Positions 1 through 7,074 of a DNA stretch of 7,775 bases are shown here, piece after piece. Made by a program: the position numbers and the translations under genes. The DNA comes from Chryseobacterium sp. (GTDB lineage: Bacteria > Bacteroidota > Bacteroidia > Flavobacteriales > Weeksellaceae): positions 1 through 7,775 of the forward strand of contig QFQW01000118.1 in assembly GCA_003248755.1 (NCBI GenBank), given 5' to 3'. The notes below the pieces were generated by a model that was not told where the DNA came from, did not search any database, and worked only from the letters and a program-made list of their open reading frames with translations. Numbering within the stretch: the first letter of the stretch is position 1; every line of letters begins with the position of its first letter.

Positions 1-868
1 CTGTCGGTGCTTTTTGAGCAGTAGCATTTTGCACCAATTCTAAAATTTTACTCAGCTTGCTATCAGTATATGCAGTTGTCACTTTTACCTGTGAAACGGT
101 ATTTAAGTTTATCATCCCTGCCAGTACCGTTTCACCTTTTGATTTCGTGTCAGGCTTGCTCTCACCCGTAAGAGCTGCTGTATTGAAAGATGCAGTTTCG
201 GACAATAATTCTCCGTCCAATCCTAACTTTTCTCCAGGCTTCAATTGTATTATCTCTCCAATAGTAACTGTTTCAGCTTTTACAACTTTTGTTTGAGTGC
301 CTTGTAAAATGGTTACTTCATCAGGACGTTGGTCGAGTAAAGATTTGATATTTGTTTTAGCTCTCTTTACTGCTAATGACTGAAAGACTTCACCAACAGC
401 ATAAAACAGCATTACAGCAACACCCTCGGGGTATTCACCAATGGTAAAGGCTCCAATAGTAGCAATACTCATCAGCAAAAATTCTGAAAAAACATCGCCT
501 TTACCAATACTTTCAAAAGCTTCTTTAATTACAGGAAATCCGACTGGTGCATAAGCTATTATATACCAAACAGTTCTTACCCAACCTTGAAACCATTCAG
601 GTTTCAAGACATTGTCTAAGTAAATAGCAATTAGCAATAGTACCAAAGAAATAATTCCTGGTAAAAACATTTTTACAACGCTGTTTTTATCAACAGCTTC
701 ACTTCGTTCATTGCTCTTTTGATTAACTTTTTCATCCGTTGAGCAACAAACATTATCAGTACTCTGCCCTGTATTTGTTTGGGCATCGTTTTTGTTCTCC
801 TCCGTGCAGCAGAGTTGCTTGCCCTGCGCATCATAAATATGCTTGTGATTTTTATCTGTATTTATCAT
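1..868 (-). CDS. Heavy-metal translocating P1B-type ATPase (ZntA/CadA-like), N-terminal part
   Basis: This gene encodes an inner-membrane ATP-driven metal exporter; only its first 289 codons are in the window, with no stop before base 1. The ATG at 868-866 follows the adaptor stop by 17 nt, so it is probably the next gene of the same operon. The N-terminus (1-63) is hydrophilic and has two Cys-Cys pairs (C20-C21 and C41-C42) instead of a full HMA domain. Four hydrophobic helices follow at about 66-84, 97-115, 127-144 and 147-165, the pattern expected before the actuator domain of P1B pumps. The actuator domain (about 180-280) carries the TGES loop at 234-237, needed for dephosphorylation. The CPC-type membrane motif and the DKTGT phosphorylation site lie beyond the window, so substrate class (Zn/Cd/Pb rather than Cu) is inferred from overall resemblance and the neighbouring Czc-type pump. 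Confidence 0.93.
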   Translation of the reverse strand, partial: MINTDKNHKHIYDAQGKQLCCTEENKNDAQTNTGQSTDNVCCSTDEKVNQKSNERSEAVDKNSVVKMFLPGIISLVLLLIAIYLDNVLKPEWFQGWVRTVWYIIAYAPVGFPVIKEAFESIGKGDVFSEFLLMSIATIGAFTIGEYPEGVAVMLFYAVGEVFQSLAVKRAKTNIKSLLDQRPDEVTILQGTQTKVVKAETVTIGEIIQLKPGEKLGLDGELLSETASFNTAALTGESKPDTKSKGETVLAGMINLNTVSQVKVTTAYTDSKLSKILELVQNATAQKAPT

Positions 869-885
869 CGTTTAGTTATTATTGG

Positions 886-2163
886 TTAATCTTCGTCTTC
901 TCCTGCATTAGATAATTTTGCGTTTACAAAAAATGCTCCTTTTACAACGATTTTGGCATTGACAGGAATTTGCTTGACAAAAGTTATTGCGGTATACCCC
1001 ATATCAGATACCCCTTTCAATACTTCTACTTTTTCAAAATTTATACTTGCCTTATCTTCTTTTTCATTTTTATCTCCCTCTTTATGATTTTCTTCTTCTT
1101 TACCTTCTTCGTGATGCTCTTCTGCTTTTTTATCGGTTTGTACGAAAATATAATATTTACCATCAGTATTTACGATGGCATCATTGGGAACAGCAGGTGT
1201 AGTTACATTGCTTAAGCTTACAACCCCTGTTATGTTCATTCCATCAATTAAACCAATTTTACTACCTTTTATACGACAACGTACAGCAATAGTTTTACTC
1301 TCGTTTTGAAAAGATGAACCGATATTGAAAACCGTAGCCTCATATTCTGTGGTTGGATTATTTGTCAATCTAAAATGAATAGTTTGCCCGATTTTTATTT
1401 GTGGTAAATCTTTTTCGAATACTTGTAAATCCAAATGTAATGAGCTGTTATCTACTATTTCAATTACCGGCGAAGAAACATCTACATAACTTCCAATTTT
1501 AGCGTAAACATTACTTACTGTGCCATTTAAAGGACTAATTACTGTCAGAGCAGATTTCAAATTACTGTTTGATAAGGTGCTGGGATTGATGCCCATTAAT
1601 TGTAGTTGTTGATGTAAAGACGCTTTTCGAGTACGAAGGCTGTTCAATTCGGCTGTTGCACTTTGTAAATTTTTCTTTGCGCCAGCATTTCCTTCATTTA
1701 ACTCTTTTTGTCTTGATAGCTCTTGCTCTGCAAAAGTTATCTTACTTACTACACTCAAATATTCTTCCTGTAATTGTATAAACTGCGGATTGGCAATAGT
1801 TGCTATTATTTCACCCTTTCTAACATAATCCCCAATTTGAACTTTCAATGTTCTTATCACTCCACCATATAAAATTGTAGCGTTGGCTTTGTTGTTATTA
1901 GGAACATTCAGATTTCCATTTGCTTTGATAGTTGCAGACAGCTCTCTTTGTTCTATTGTGCCTATTTTTATTCCAACTATCTTTAATTGTTCCTCTGAAA
2001 GAGTGGCAATGGTTGGTACTTCTTCCTCGGCTTCTTCTCTTTGAATTTCTTTTGCTTCCTGGTTCTGCCCATTTCCATCTTTCTGATTATTGCAAGCGGA
2101 AAATGCAAATATTAAAACAGTTATCACTGTTACAATTGTGATTTTATTTATGTTGAATTTCAT
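886..2163 (-). CDS. CzcB/CusB-type periplasmic adaptor of a metal RND efflux pump (lipoprotein)
   Basis: This 425-residue membrane-fusion protein would link the inner-membrane pump to the outer-membrane channel. The N-terminus is a lipoprotein signal: Lys-containing start, hydrophobic core 8-21 and lipobox FSAC with the acylated Cys at 24. A Glu-rich linker (about 36-49) follows. The two halves of the barrel-sandwich (lipoyl-like) domain lie near 93-125 and 205-238 and flank a coiled-coil hairpin (about 126-200). A beta-barrel domain occupies about 240-320. Residues 345-371 form a His/Glu/Lys-rich insertion (H350, H351, H360) before the final membrane-proximal domain (373-425). The gene starts with ATG 7 nt after the pump stop, indicating co-transcription and probably coupled translation. 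Family assignment is secure; the exact metal is not visible. The His-rich segment suggests metal binding but is low-complexity and could simply be a flexible linker. Confidence 0.93.
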   Translation of the reverse strand: MKFNINKITIVTVITVLIFAFSACNNQKDGNGQNQEAKEIQREEAEEEVPTIATLSEEQLKIVGIKIGTIEQRELSATIKANGNLNVPNNNKANATILYGGVIRTLKVQIGDYVRKGEIIATIANPQFIQLQEEYLSVVSKITFAEQELSRQKELNEGNAGAKKNLQSATAELNSLRTRKASLHQQLQLMGINPSTLSNSNLKSALTVISPLNGTVSNVYAKIGSYVDVSSPVIEIVDNSSLHLDLQVFEKDLPQIKIGQTIHFRLTNNPTTEYEATVFNIGSSFQNESKTIAVRCRIKGSKIGLIDGMNITGVVSLSNVTTPAVPNDAIVNTDGKYYIFVQTDKKAEEHHEEGKEEENHKEGDKNEKEDKASINFEKVEVLKGVSDMGYTAITFVKQIPVNAKIVVKGAFFVNAKLSNAGEDED

Positions 2164-2170
2164 TTTTTAC

Positions 2171-5100
2171 TTATTGATTAATGAGAGAATAAATATTGAT
2201 TACAGACTGGTTTACCTGCTGAATACTTTTCAGATAATTTAATTGAATGTCGGTTGCGGTTTGCAATGCAAAAAGATATTCCACATAGCTAATTTCTCCT
2301 GTTTTATACCCTAATTGTGCCGCTGATACTATTTCTTTGGCATTAGGCAATGCTTCTTGCTGAAAATAATTAAACTGTTGCATATCCTGTTGGTATTGCT
2401 GCAAAGCATTTTGTAATTGTGTTGTTAATGCTTGCTGCTGCTGCTGAGCATTGGCTTCGGAAGCCTGTTTTCTGAAGTCCAAAGATTTTATCCTTGCTTT
2501 GGTAGCACCATAAGTGATAGGAATTGCAATGCCAATATTTACAGAATTGAAACGGTTACCAGAATTAAAATATTTTTCCATACCATTTACTGTGTGAAAA
2601 CCTATTAAAGATTGATTTGTAAAACCAATTGTAAAATCAGGTAAACCTTGGGAACGTTCTACCTTTTTGGTCTGTTCTGCAATAACAGCATCCTGATACA
2701 AGGATTGAATGGCGGGATGACTTGCTACTACATCATTATCCAATAAATTGCTGATTTGTAAAGGTTGAAAAATTCCATTTTCTGCAATGAGAAAATCCTC
2801 TCTTGTATTCATCAAAGTTTTCAGACTGGCAACAGCATTATTTAAAAACACTTTATTCTGTTTTAACAATAAATTGATTTCCCCTTTCTTAGCTTCTGCC
2901 GTACTGATGTCCACTTTTTTTGTATCGCCGGTTTTATAACGAAGCTGTGCTATTTCTATAAAATCGCTGTACAGACTATCTAACTGTTGTAATTGCTTTT
3001 GGTTATGTTGCAAATATAGGATTTGATAATAGTAAGTTCTGACCTGCGTTTTTAACTCTAGTACGGTAAGATTTTTCTGTAATTCTTTCCCTTTTATTTC
3101 GGCATTAATCAATTGTTTTTTTGCTCCGAATAATGTAGGAAAAGGAATAGTTTGTGCCACTTCAAAAGACTGGTCGAATTTTGTACTGTTGTACTGCCCC
3201 AATTGTGCATTAAAACCTAATTTTGGTAATTCTCCGGCAGTTTTTTTCAAGGCTTTACTTGCATCAATTTCTAAATCTGAAGCCTTTATGGTTTGATTAT
3301 TTTTCAGCGCGATGTTTATTGCTTCATCAACACTGGATAAATCTTTCGTTTGTGCGTTTGCTGTAAAACCTACCAATGATAGCAGTAACACAACGATAGT
3401 TGTAATGGGTTTCACTTTAAATTTTCTTTTTAAATTAATTTTTGAATTGAAGATGATATACAATAGAGGCAGTACGAATAGGGTAAGGAATGTTGCAGTT
3501 ACCAAACCACCGATAACAACTGTAGCCAATGGTTTTTGTACCTCTGCGCCTGCACTACTGCTCAAAGCCATTGGCAGAAATCCTAAACTGGCTACTGTTG
3601 CAGTCATCAAAACTGGTCTCAAACGGATTTTAGTTCCTTCGATTACCCGTTTCAATACATCTTTTTCTCCTTCTTTTTCTAATTGATTGAAAATACCTAT
3701 CAGTACAATTCCGTTTAGGACAGCAACGCCAAACAATGCAATAAATCCAATACCTGCGCTGATGCTAAAAGGCATTCCTCGAAGTAACAAAGCTAGTATT
3801 CCTCCAATTGCACTCATTGGGATGGCTGTAAAAATTAATCCTGCCTGTTTAAAGGAACTGAAAGTAAAGTAAAGCAGTACAAATATCAATATTAAAGAAA
3901 CTGGAACAGCTATCAGTAATCTATTGCTTGCTTCCTGTAAATTTTCAAACTGTCCTCCATAAGTGAAATAATACCCTGATGGTAATTTTACTTGGTTGTT
4001 CAACTTTTTTTGAATTTCTTCTACCACACTTTGTACATCTCTGCCTGCAACATTAAAACCAATTACAATTCTTCTCTTTCCAGCTTCACGGCTTATCTGC
4101 GCAGGTCCTAATTTATAGTCAATTGTAGCCACCTGTGATAGAGGAATTTGACTGCCTGTGCTAGTTGGTATCATCATATTGTTTACATCTTCAATACTAC
4201 CTCTATAGGTACTATCTAAACGCACAACTAAATCAAATCGCCTTTCATTCTCAAAAACCACACCTGCACTTTTTCCTGCAAAAGCAGTACTTACAACATT
4301 ATTTACATCTTCTACATTTACTCCATAATTGGCTAAACGAGTTCGGTCGTATTCAATATTAATTTGAGGTAACCCGCTTACCAGTTCTACCTGAGGCACT
4401 GTAACTCCCTTTACTGTTTGTATAACTTTGCTAACCTTATCGGCATTTAACGCTAGTGTGTCTAAATTTTCTCCGAAAATCTTAATTGCAACATCTTGTT
4501 TTACCCCTGTCATAAGTTCGTTAAAGCGCATTTGAATGGGTTGGCTTTTTTCGACAATAATGCCAGGTATTACGGCTATTTTTTCTTCTATTGCATCGCC
4601 TAATTCATCGTATGTCCTTCCGGATTTCCATTCACTTTCAGGCTTAAGAATAATTATTAAATCTGTTGCACTTGGAGGCATTGGGTCAGTAGGTACTTCA
4701 CCAGCTCCAGTTCTACCTACCACCATTTTTACTTCATCAAATTGTTTGGCAATTCTCGAAGCAAGCATCGAAGTTTCTATACTTTGTGATAATGAGGTTT
4801 CAATAGGCATTTTAAATTCAAACGCATATTCTCCTTCTTGTAGTTGGGGTATAAATTCTCCTCCCATTCGGCTAAACAAGAAAATACTAATTGCAAATAT
4901 GGCAATGGCGATACCAACGAACCAATACTTTATGCTAATCGCTTTTTCAAGCAAAGGCTGATATTTTCTTTGTAACCAATTCATCATTCTATCGGAAAAG
5001 GTTTCTTTATGTGAAGGCTTTTTGGATAAGAACAAAGCACACATCATAGGTATGTATGTTAAGGATAAAATCAAAGCTCCAAAAATGGCAAAACCTACAG

Positions 5101-6538
5101 TCTGTGCCATCGGACGGAACATTTTGCCTTCTACGCCCACTAACGTAAGAATAGGAATGTAAACAATTAGTATAATGATTTCACCAAATGCTGCACTACT
5201 ACGAATTTTGGAGGCAGACAGAAAAACTTCCTCATCCATTTCAGTTTGTGTAAGCCTTTGTTTAGATTTTCGTAAGCCTAAATGATGCAATGTGGCTTCC
5301 ACAACAATTACTGCCCCATCTACAATCAACCCAAAATCTATGGCTCCCAAACTCATTAAGTTGGCGCTTACACCAAACACATTCATCATCGCCAAGGCAA
5401 ACAGCATTGCTAAGGGAATAGCGGAAGCTACAATTAATCCTGCTCTAAAATTTCCTAAAAAAAGTACCAATACAAAGATTACAATCAATGCACCTTCTAT
5501 CAGGTTTTTTTCTACGGTACTCATTGCCTTGTCAACTAAAACTGAACGGTCTATATAGGGCTCAATAATAATATCATCAGGTAATGACTTTTGTATAGTA
5601 GGAAGCTTTTCTTTTATTTTTTCAATTACATTATTGGCGTTTTCGCCTTTTAACATCATCACAACACCACCTACTGCATCAACATCTCCATTATATGTCA
5701 TTGCTCCATATCTTACAGCATTACCAAATCGTACATCCGCCACATCTTTTATAAAAATTGGAACACTGCCAGGATTATTCTTTACACTAATGTTTTTTAT
5801 ATCATCTAATGATGTAACCATACCAATACCTCTAACAAAATAAGCACTTGGTTTCTTATCAATATATGCTCCCCCTGTATTTTGGTTGTTTCTTTCAAGA
5901 GCGTTGAAAATATCGGTAATACTTACATCCATAGCCTTTAAGCGACTAGGATTAACAGCTACTTCATATTGTTTTAGCTCGCCGCCAAAACTATTTACTT
6001 CTGCAATTCCGGGAGTACCATACAGTTGCCTTGCTACAATCCAGTCCTGCATTGTACGTAGGTCTTTGGCATTGTATTTATTTTCACTTCCCTTTTTGGG
6101 ATGTATTATATATTCGTATATCTGACCAAGTCCTGTACTTACCGGAGCCAGTTCCGGCGTTCCTATTCCATTCGGAATTTTTTCTTCTGCTTCTTTCAGT
6201 TTTTCGTTAATGAGCTGTCGGGCAAAATAAATATCTACTTTTTCCTTGAATACAACTGTAATTACGGACAAACCAAACCTCGAAATACTTCTGGTTTCTT
6301 CTAAATCGGGAATATTAGCAATGCTTTGCTCTATGGGAAAGGTAACTAATTGTTCTACTTCCTGAGCTGCCAATGTTGGGCAAACCGTAATTATTTGTAC
6401 CTGATTATTTGTAATATCGGGTACGGCATCAATGGGTAATTTTGTGGCACTCCACACTCCCCAAATAATGAGTAACAATGTCATTATTCCGATGACAAGT
6501 TTGTTCTTTATACTAAATTTTATGATACTGTCTAACAC
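2171..6538 (-). CDS. czcA: CzcA-type heavy-metal RND antiporter fused to a TolC/CzcC-type outer-membrane factor
   Basis: This 1455-residue protein combines two parts usually encoded separately. Residues 1 to about 1033 are a complete heavy-metal RND pump: TM1 near 13-33, a large periplasmic loop, TM2-6 near 342-503, TM7 near 537-556, a second periplasmic loop and TM8-12 near 872-1030. TM4 holds DFGLIVDG followed by VVE, giving D401, D407 and E414, which match the proton-relay acids D402, D408 and E415 of Ralstonia CzcA. The segment at 667-678 (QPIQMRFNELMT) is also CzcA-like rather than CusA-like, favouring divalent Zn/Cd/Co. Residues about 1063-1455 are an outer-membrane efflux domain with two internal repeats (AQLRYKTG at 1197, AQLGYKTG at 1407) and a short poly-Gln run near 1365. 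The start codon is GTG: an in-frame TGA lies 3 nt upstream, and the next in-frame Met is inside TM1. Such fusions are known in Bacteroidota. Confidence 0.95.
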   Translation of the reverse strand: MLDSIIKFSIKNKLVIGIMTLLLIIWGVWSATKLPIDAVPDITNNQVQIITVCPTLAAQEVEQLVTFPIEQSIANIPDLEETRSISRFGLSVITVVFKEKVDIYFARQLINEKLKEAEEKIPNGIGTPELAPVSTGLGQIYEYIIHPKKGSENKYNAKDLRTMQDWIVARQLYGTPGIAEVNSFGGELKQYEVAVNPSRLKAMDVSITDIFNALERNNQNTGGAYIDKKPSAYFVRGIGMVTSLDDIKNISVKNNPGSVPIFIKDVADVRFGNAVRYGAMTYNGDVDAVGGVVMMLKGENANNVIEKIKEKLPTIQKSLPDDIIIEPYIDRSVLVDKAMSTVEKNLIEGALIVIFVLVLFLGNFRAGLIVASAIPLAMLFALAMMNVFGVSANLMSLGAIDFGLIVDGAVIVVEATLHHLGLRKSKQRLTQTEMDEEVFLSASKIRSSAAFGEIIILIVYIPILTLVGVEGKMFRPMAQTVGFAIFGALILSLTYIPMMCALFLSKKPSHKETFSDRMMNWLQRKYQPLLEKAISIKYWFVGIAIAIFAISIFLFSRMGGEFIPQLQEGEYAFEFKMPIETSLSQSIETSMLASRIAKQFDEVKMVVGRTGAGEVPTDPMPPSATDLIIILKPESEWKSGRTYDELGDAIEEKIAVIPGIIVEKSQPIQMRFNELMTGVKQDVAIKIFGENLDTLALNADKVSKVIQTVKGVTVPQVELVSGLPQINIEYDRTRLANYGVNVEDVNNVVSTAFAGKSAGVVFENERRFDLVVRLDSTYRGSIEDVNNMMIPTSTGSQIPLSQVATIDYKLGPAQISREAGKRRIVIGFNVAGRDVQSVVEEIQKKLNNQVKLPSGYYFTYGGQFENLQEASNRLLIAVPVSLILIFVLLYFTFSSFKQAGLIFTAIPMSAIGGILALLLRGMPFSISAGIGFIALFGVAVLNGIVLIGIFNQLEKEGEKDVLKRVIEGTKIRLRPVLMTATVASLGFLPMALSSSAGAEVQKPLATVVIGGLVTATFLTLFVLPLLYIIFNSKINLKRKFKVKPITTIVVLLLSLVGFTANAQTKDLSSVDEAINIALKNNQTIKASDLEIDASKALKKTAGELPKLGFNAQLGQYNSTKFDQSFEVAQTIPFPTLFGAKKQLINAEIKGKELQKNLTVLELKTQVRTYYYQILYLQHNQKQLQQLDSLYSDFIEIAQLRYKTGDTKKVDISTAEAKKGEINLLLKQNKVFLNNAVASLKTLMNTREDFLIAENGIFQPLQISNLLDNDVVASHPAIQSLYQDAVIAEQTKKVERSQGLPDFTIGFTNQSLIGFHTVNGMEKYFNSGNRFNSVNIGIAIPITYGATKARIKSLDFRKQASEANAQQQQQALTTQLQNALQQYQQDMQQFNYFQQEALPNAKEIVSAAQLGYKTGEISYVEYLFALQTATDIQLNYLKSIQQVNQSVINIYSLINQ
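3352..3408 (-). other. Fusion junction with an apparently intact internal signal peptide
   Basis: This stretch encodes residues about 1045-1063 of the fusion protein. After TM12 of the pump (about 1015-1030) comes a Lys/Arg-rich segment (NLKRKFKVK, 1035-1043), then a hydrophobic core (ITTIVVLLLSLVGF) and ANA-Q at 1060-1063, which looks like a signal peptidase I site. It resembles the signal peptide of a former stand-alone outer-membrane factor. The topology fits: RND pumps end in the cytoplasm, and this segment would return the chain to the periplasm. No Met occurs between residues 990 and 1243, so separate translation of the channel from an internal ATG is unlikely. Cleavage at this site is an inference. 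Confidence 0.7.
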
Positions 6539-6545
6539 AATTCAT
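6513..6545 (-). other. Ten-codon overlapping reading frame at the GTG start of the pump gene
   Basis: An ATG 7 nt upstream of the pump's GTG opens a different frame that ends with TAG at 6515-6513 after ten codons (MNCVRQYHKI). It overlaps the first codons of the pump. It may be chance, but an out-of-frame ATG placed just before a GTG start would be expected to reduce initiation at the GTG. There is no evidence that it is translated. Confidence 0.2.
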
Positions 6546-6565
6546 ATGATTAAAGATTAATAAAT

Positions 6566-6587
6566 AGTGGATATAAATTCTTCCACT
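6566..6587 (-). other. Small inverted repeat in the leader of the pump gene
   Basis: AGTGGA at 6566-6571 and TCCACT at 6582-6587 can pair as a 6-bp stem with a 10-nt loop, 28 nt upstream of the pump start codon. The rest of the 152-bp gap (6539-6690) shows no TAnnTTTG promoter element and no strong terminator. A palindromic CATATATG sits beside the repeat at 6589-6596. The hairpin could be a regulatory leader structure or an accident of AT-rich sequence; there is no U-run suggesting a terminator. Confidence 0.2.
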
Positions 6588-6690
6588 CCATATATGTGAA
6601 ATGAATAGCTAAATGCTCGACTGAGGGGGTACGTTATTTAATAGTGAATGGATGCCCATACACCGACAATAAAATACAGTCGCTAAAAAT

Positions 6691-7017
6691 TTAGGCATTA
6701 ATCTTTGGCGGCTGCCAAATATTTCCGTGGTAGTTGGAATTGAACCCGAAATCCCAAAGTGGGAATTTTTGTATTTTGTCGAAACTAGACTTAGCTTCGC
6801 CTATTTTGAAAGTTTGAAATGTAAAAACAGCAACAGTGTGACAAGTGGCACAGGAGCAAAAAGGGCTACATACGTCAATGCTATTTTCTTGACCATCACC
6901 CGCTTGTATAAATTCTGATTTTGTAGTATTGTTTATGCTAATATCGCACGCATCAGTACACGGCATTACCGATAATGCCATAAAGTATATACTGAATAGG
7001 ATTACAAATATTTTCAT
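6691..7017 (-). CDS. Small Cys-rich exported protein, DUF6660-like
   Basis: This gene encodes a 108-residue protein of unknown function. A hydrophobic N-terminal segment (3-18) reads as a signal peptide or membrane anchor. It is followed by C20 and C24, and by a tight cluster with C50, C54, C56, C59 and H60 (CSPFCSCATCH). The C-terminus ends with IWQPPKI, which I associate from memory with the Bacteroidota DUF6660 group often found beside metal-efflux genes. The spacing of Cys and His suggests soft or divalent metal binding or disulfides in the periplasm, but no activity is known to me. It lies between the Fur-family regulator and the RND pump on the same strand, behind its own candidate promoter and 7-1-7 operator, so it is likely the first gene of the metal-inducible transcript. 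The start is ATG at 7017; nothing else upstream fits the signal sequence. Confidence 0.8.
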   Translation of the reverse strand: MKIFVILFSIYFMALSVMPCTDACDISINNTTKSEFIQAGDGQENSIDVCSPFCSCATCHTVAVFTFQTFKIGEAKSSFDKIQKFPLWDFGFNSNYHGNIWQPPKINA

Positions 7018-7024
7018 CAGACTA

Positions 7025-7032
7025 CAAATGTA
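7025..7032 (-). promoter_or_regulatory. Candidate Bacteroidota -7 promoter element (TACATTTG)
   Basis: Read on the minus strand, the box matches TAnnTTTG exactly, the -7 consensus of the primary sigma factor in Bacteroidota. It ends 7 nt before the ATG of the small Cys-rich gene, implying a very short leader. The -33 region is weak: ATTC stands 19 nt upstream, while a TTTG occurs at 25 nt, longer than the usual spacer. The adjacent inverted repeat covers the -33 position, as expected for an operator. Confidence 0.5.
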
Positions 7033-7044
7033 AAATATAATTAG

Positions 7045-7059
7045 TGCAATTGAATTGCA
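7045..7059. promoter_or_regulatory. Perfect 7-1-7 inverted repeat, candidate Fur-family operator
   Basis: TGCAATT-G-AATTGCA is a perfect palindrome of two 7-bp arms around one base. Fur, Zur and PerR boxes share this 7-1-7 layout. It lies in the 57-bp gap between the Fur-family regulator gene and the Cys-rich gene, overlapping the -33 region of the candidate promoter. The location suggests that the neighbouring regulator binds here to repress the efflux genes. I saw no second copy in the pump leader (6539-6690) or just upstream of the regulator gene. Confidence 0.6.
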
Positions 7060-7074
7060 AAGTTTAAAGGTGTA

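Noticed and set aside
57..296. 79-codon plus-strand frame
   Set aside because: It is antisense to the actuator domain of the P-type ATPase, which has clear motifs (TGES) on the other strand.
970..1215. Plus-strand frame rich in Phe, Tyr and Ile
   Set aside because: It is the complement of the adaptor's Glu/Lys/His-rich insertion; the apparent hydrophobic protein is an artefact of GAA/AAA codons read backwards.
2260..2272. 6-1-6 palindrome TTTGCAATGCAAA resembling the candidate operator
   Set aside because: It lies deep inside the outer-membrane-factor coding region (codons for FALQT), has no promoter nearby, and its arms differ from the intergenic site.
2433..2446. Short CTG trinucleotide run
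   Set aside because: It encodes the poly-Gln run of the outer-membrane-factor domain; it is too short to call a repeat element.
4536..4961. 141-codon open frame on the plus strand
   Set aside because: It lies entirely antisense to the well-supported pump gene, has no recognisable domain, and is a shadow of its codon pattern. The same applies to the other plus-strand frames inside 2171-6538.
6665..6683. Possible terminator hairpin after the Cys-rich gene (CGAC/GTCG)
   Set aside because: The stem has only four pairs with a long AT loop and no convincing U-run in the right place, so it is not reported as a terminator.
6728..6768. Stretch resembling a tRNA T-arm (GGAATTGAACCC)
   Set aside because: It lies within the coding sequence of the Cys-rich protein, and no acceptor, D or anticodon arms could be fitted around it.
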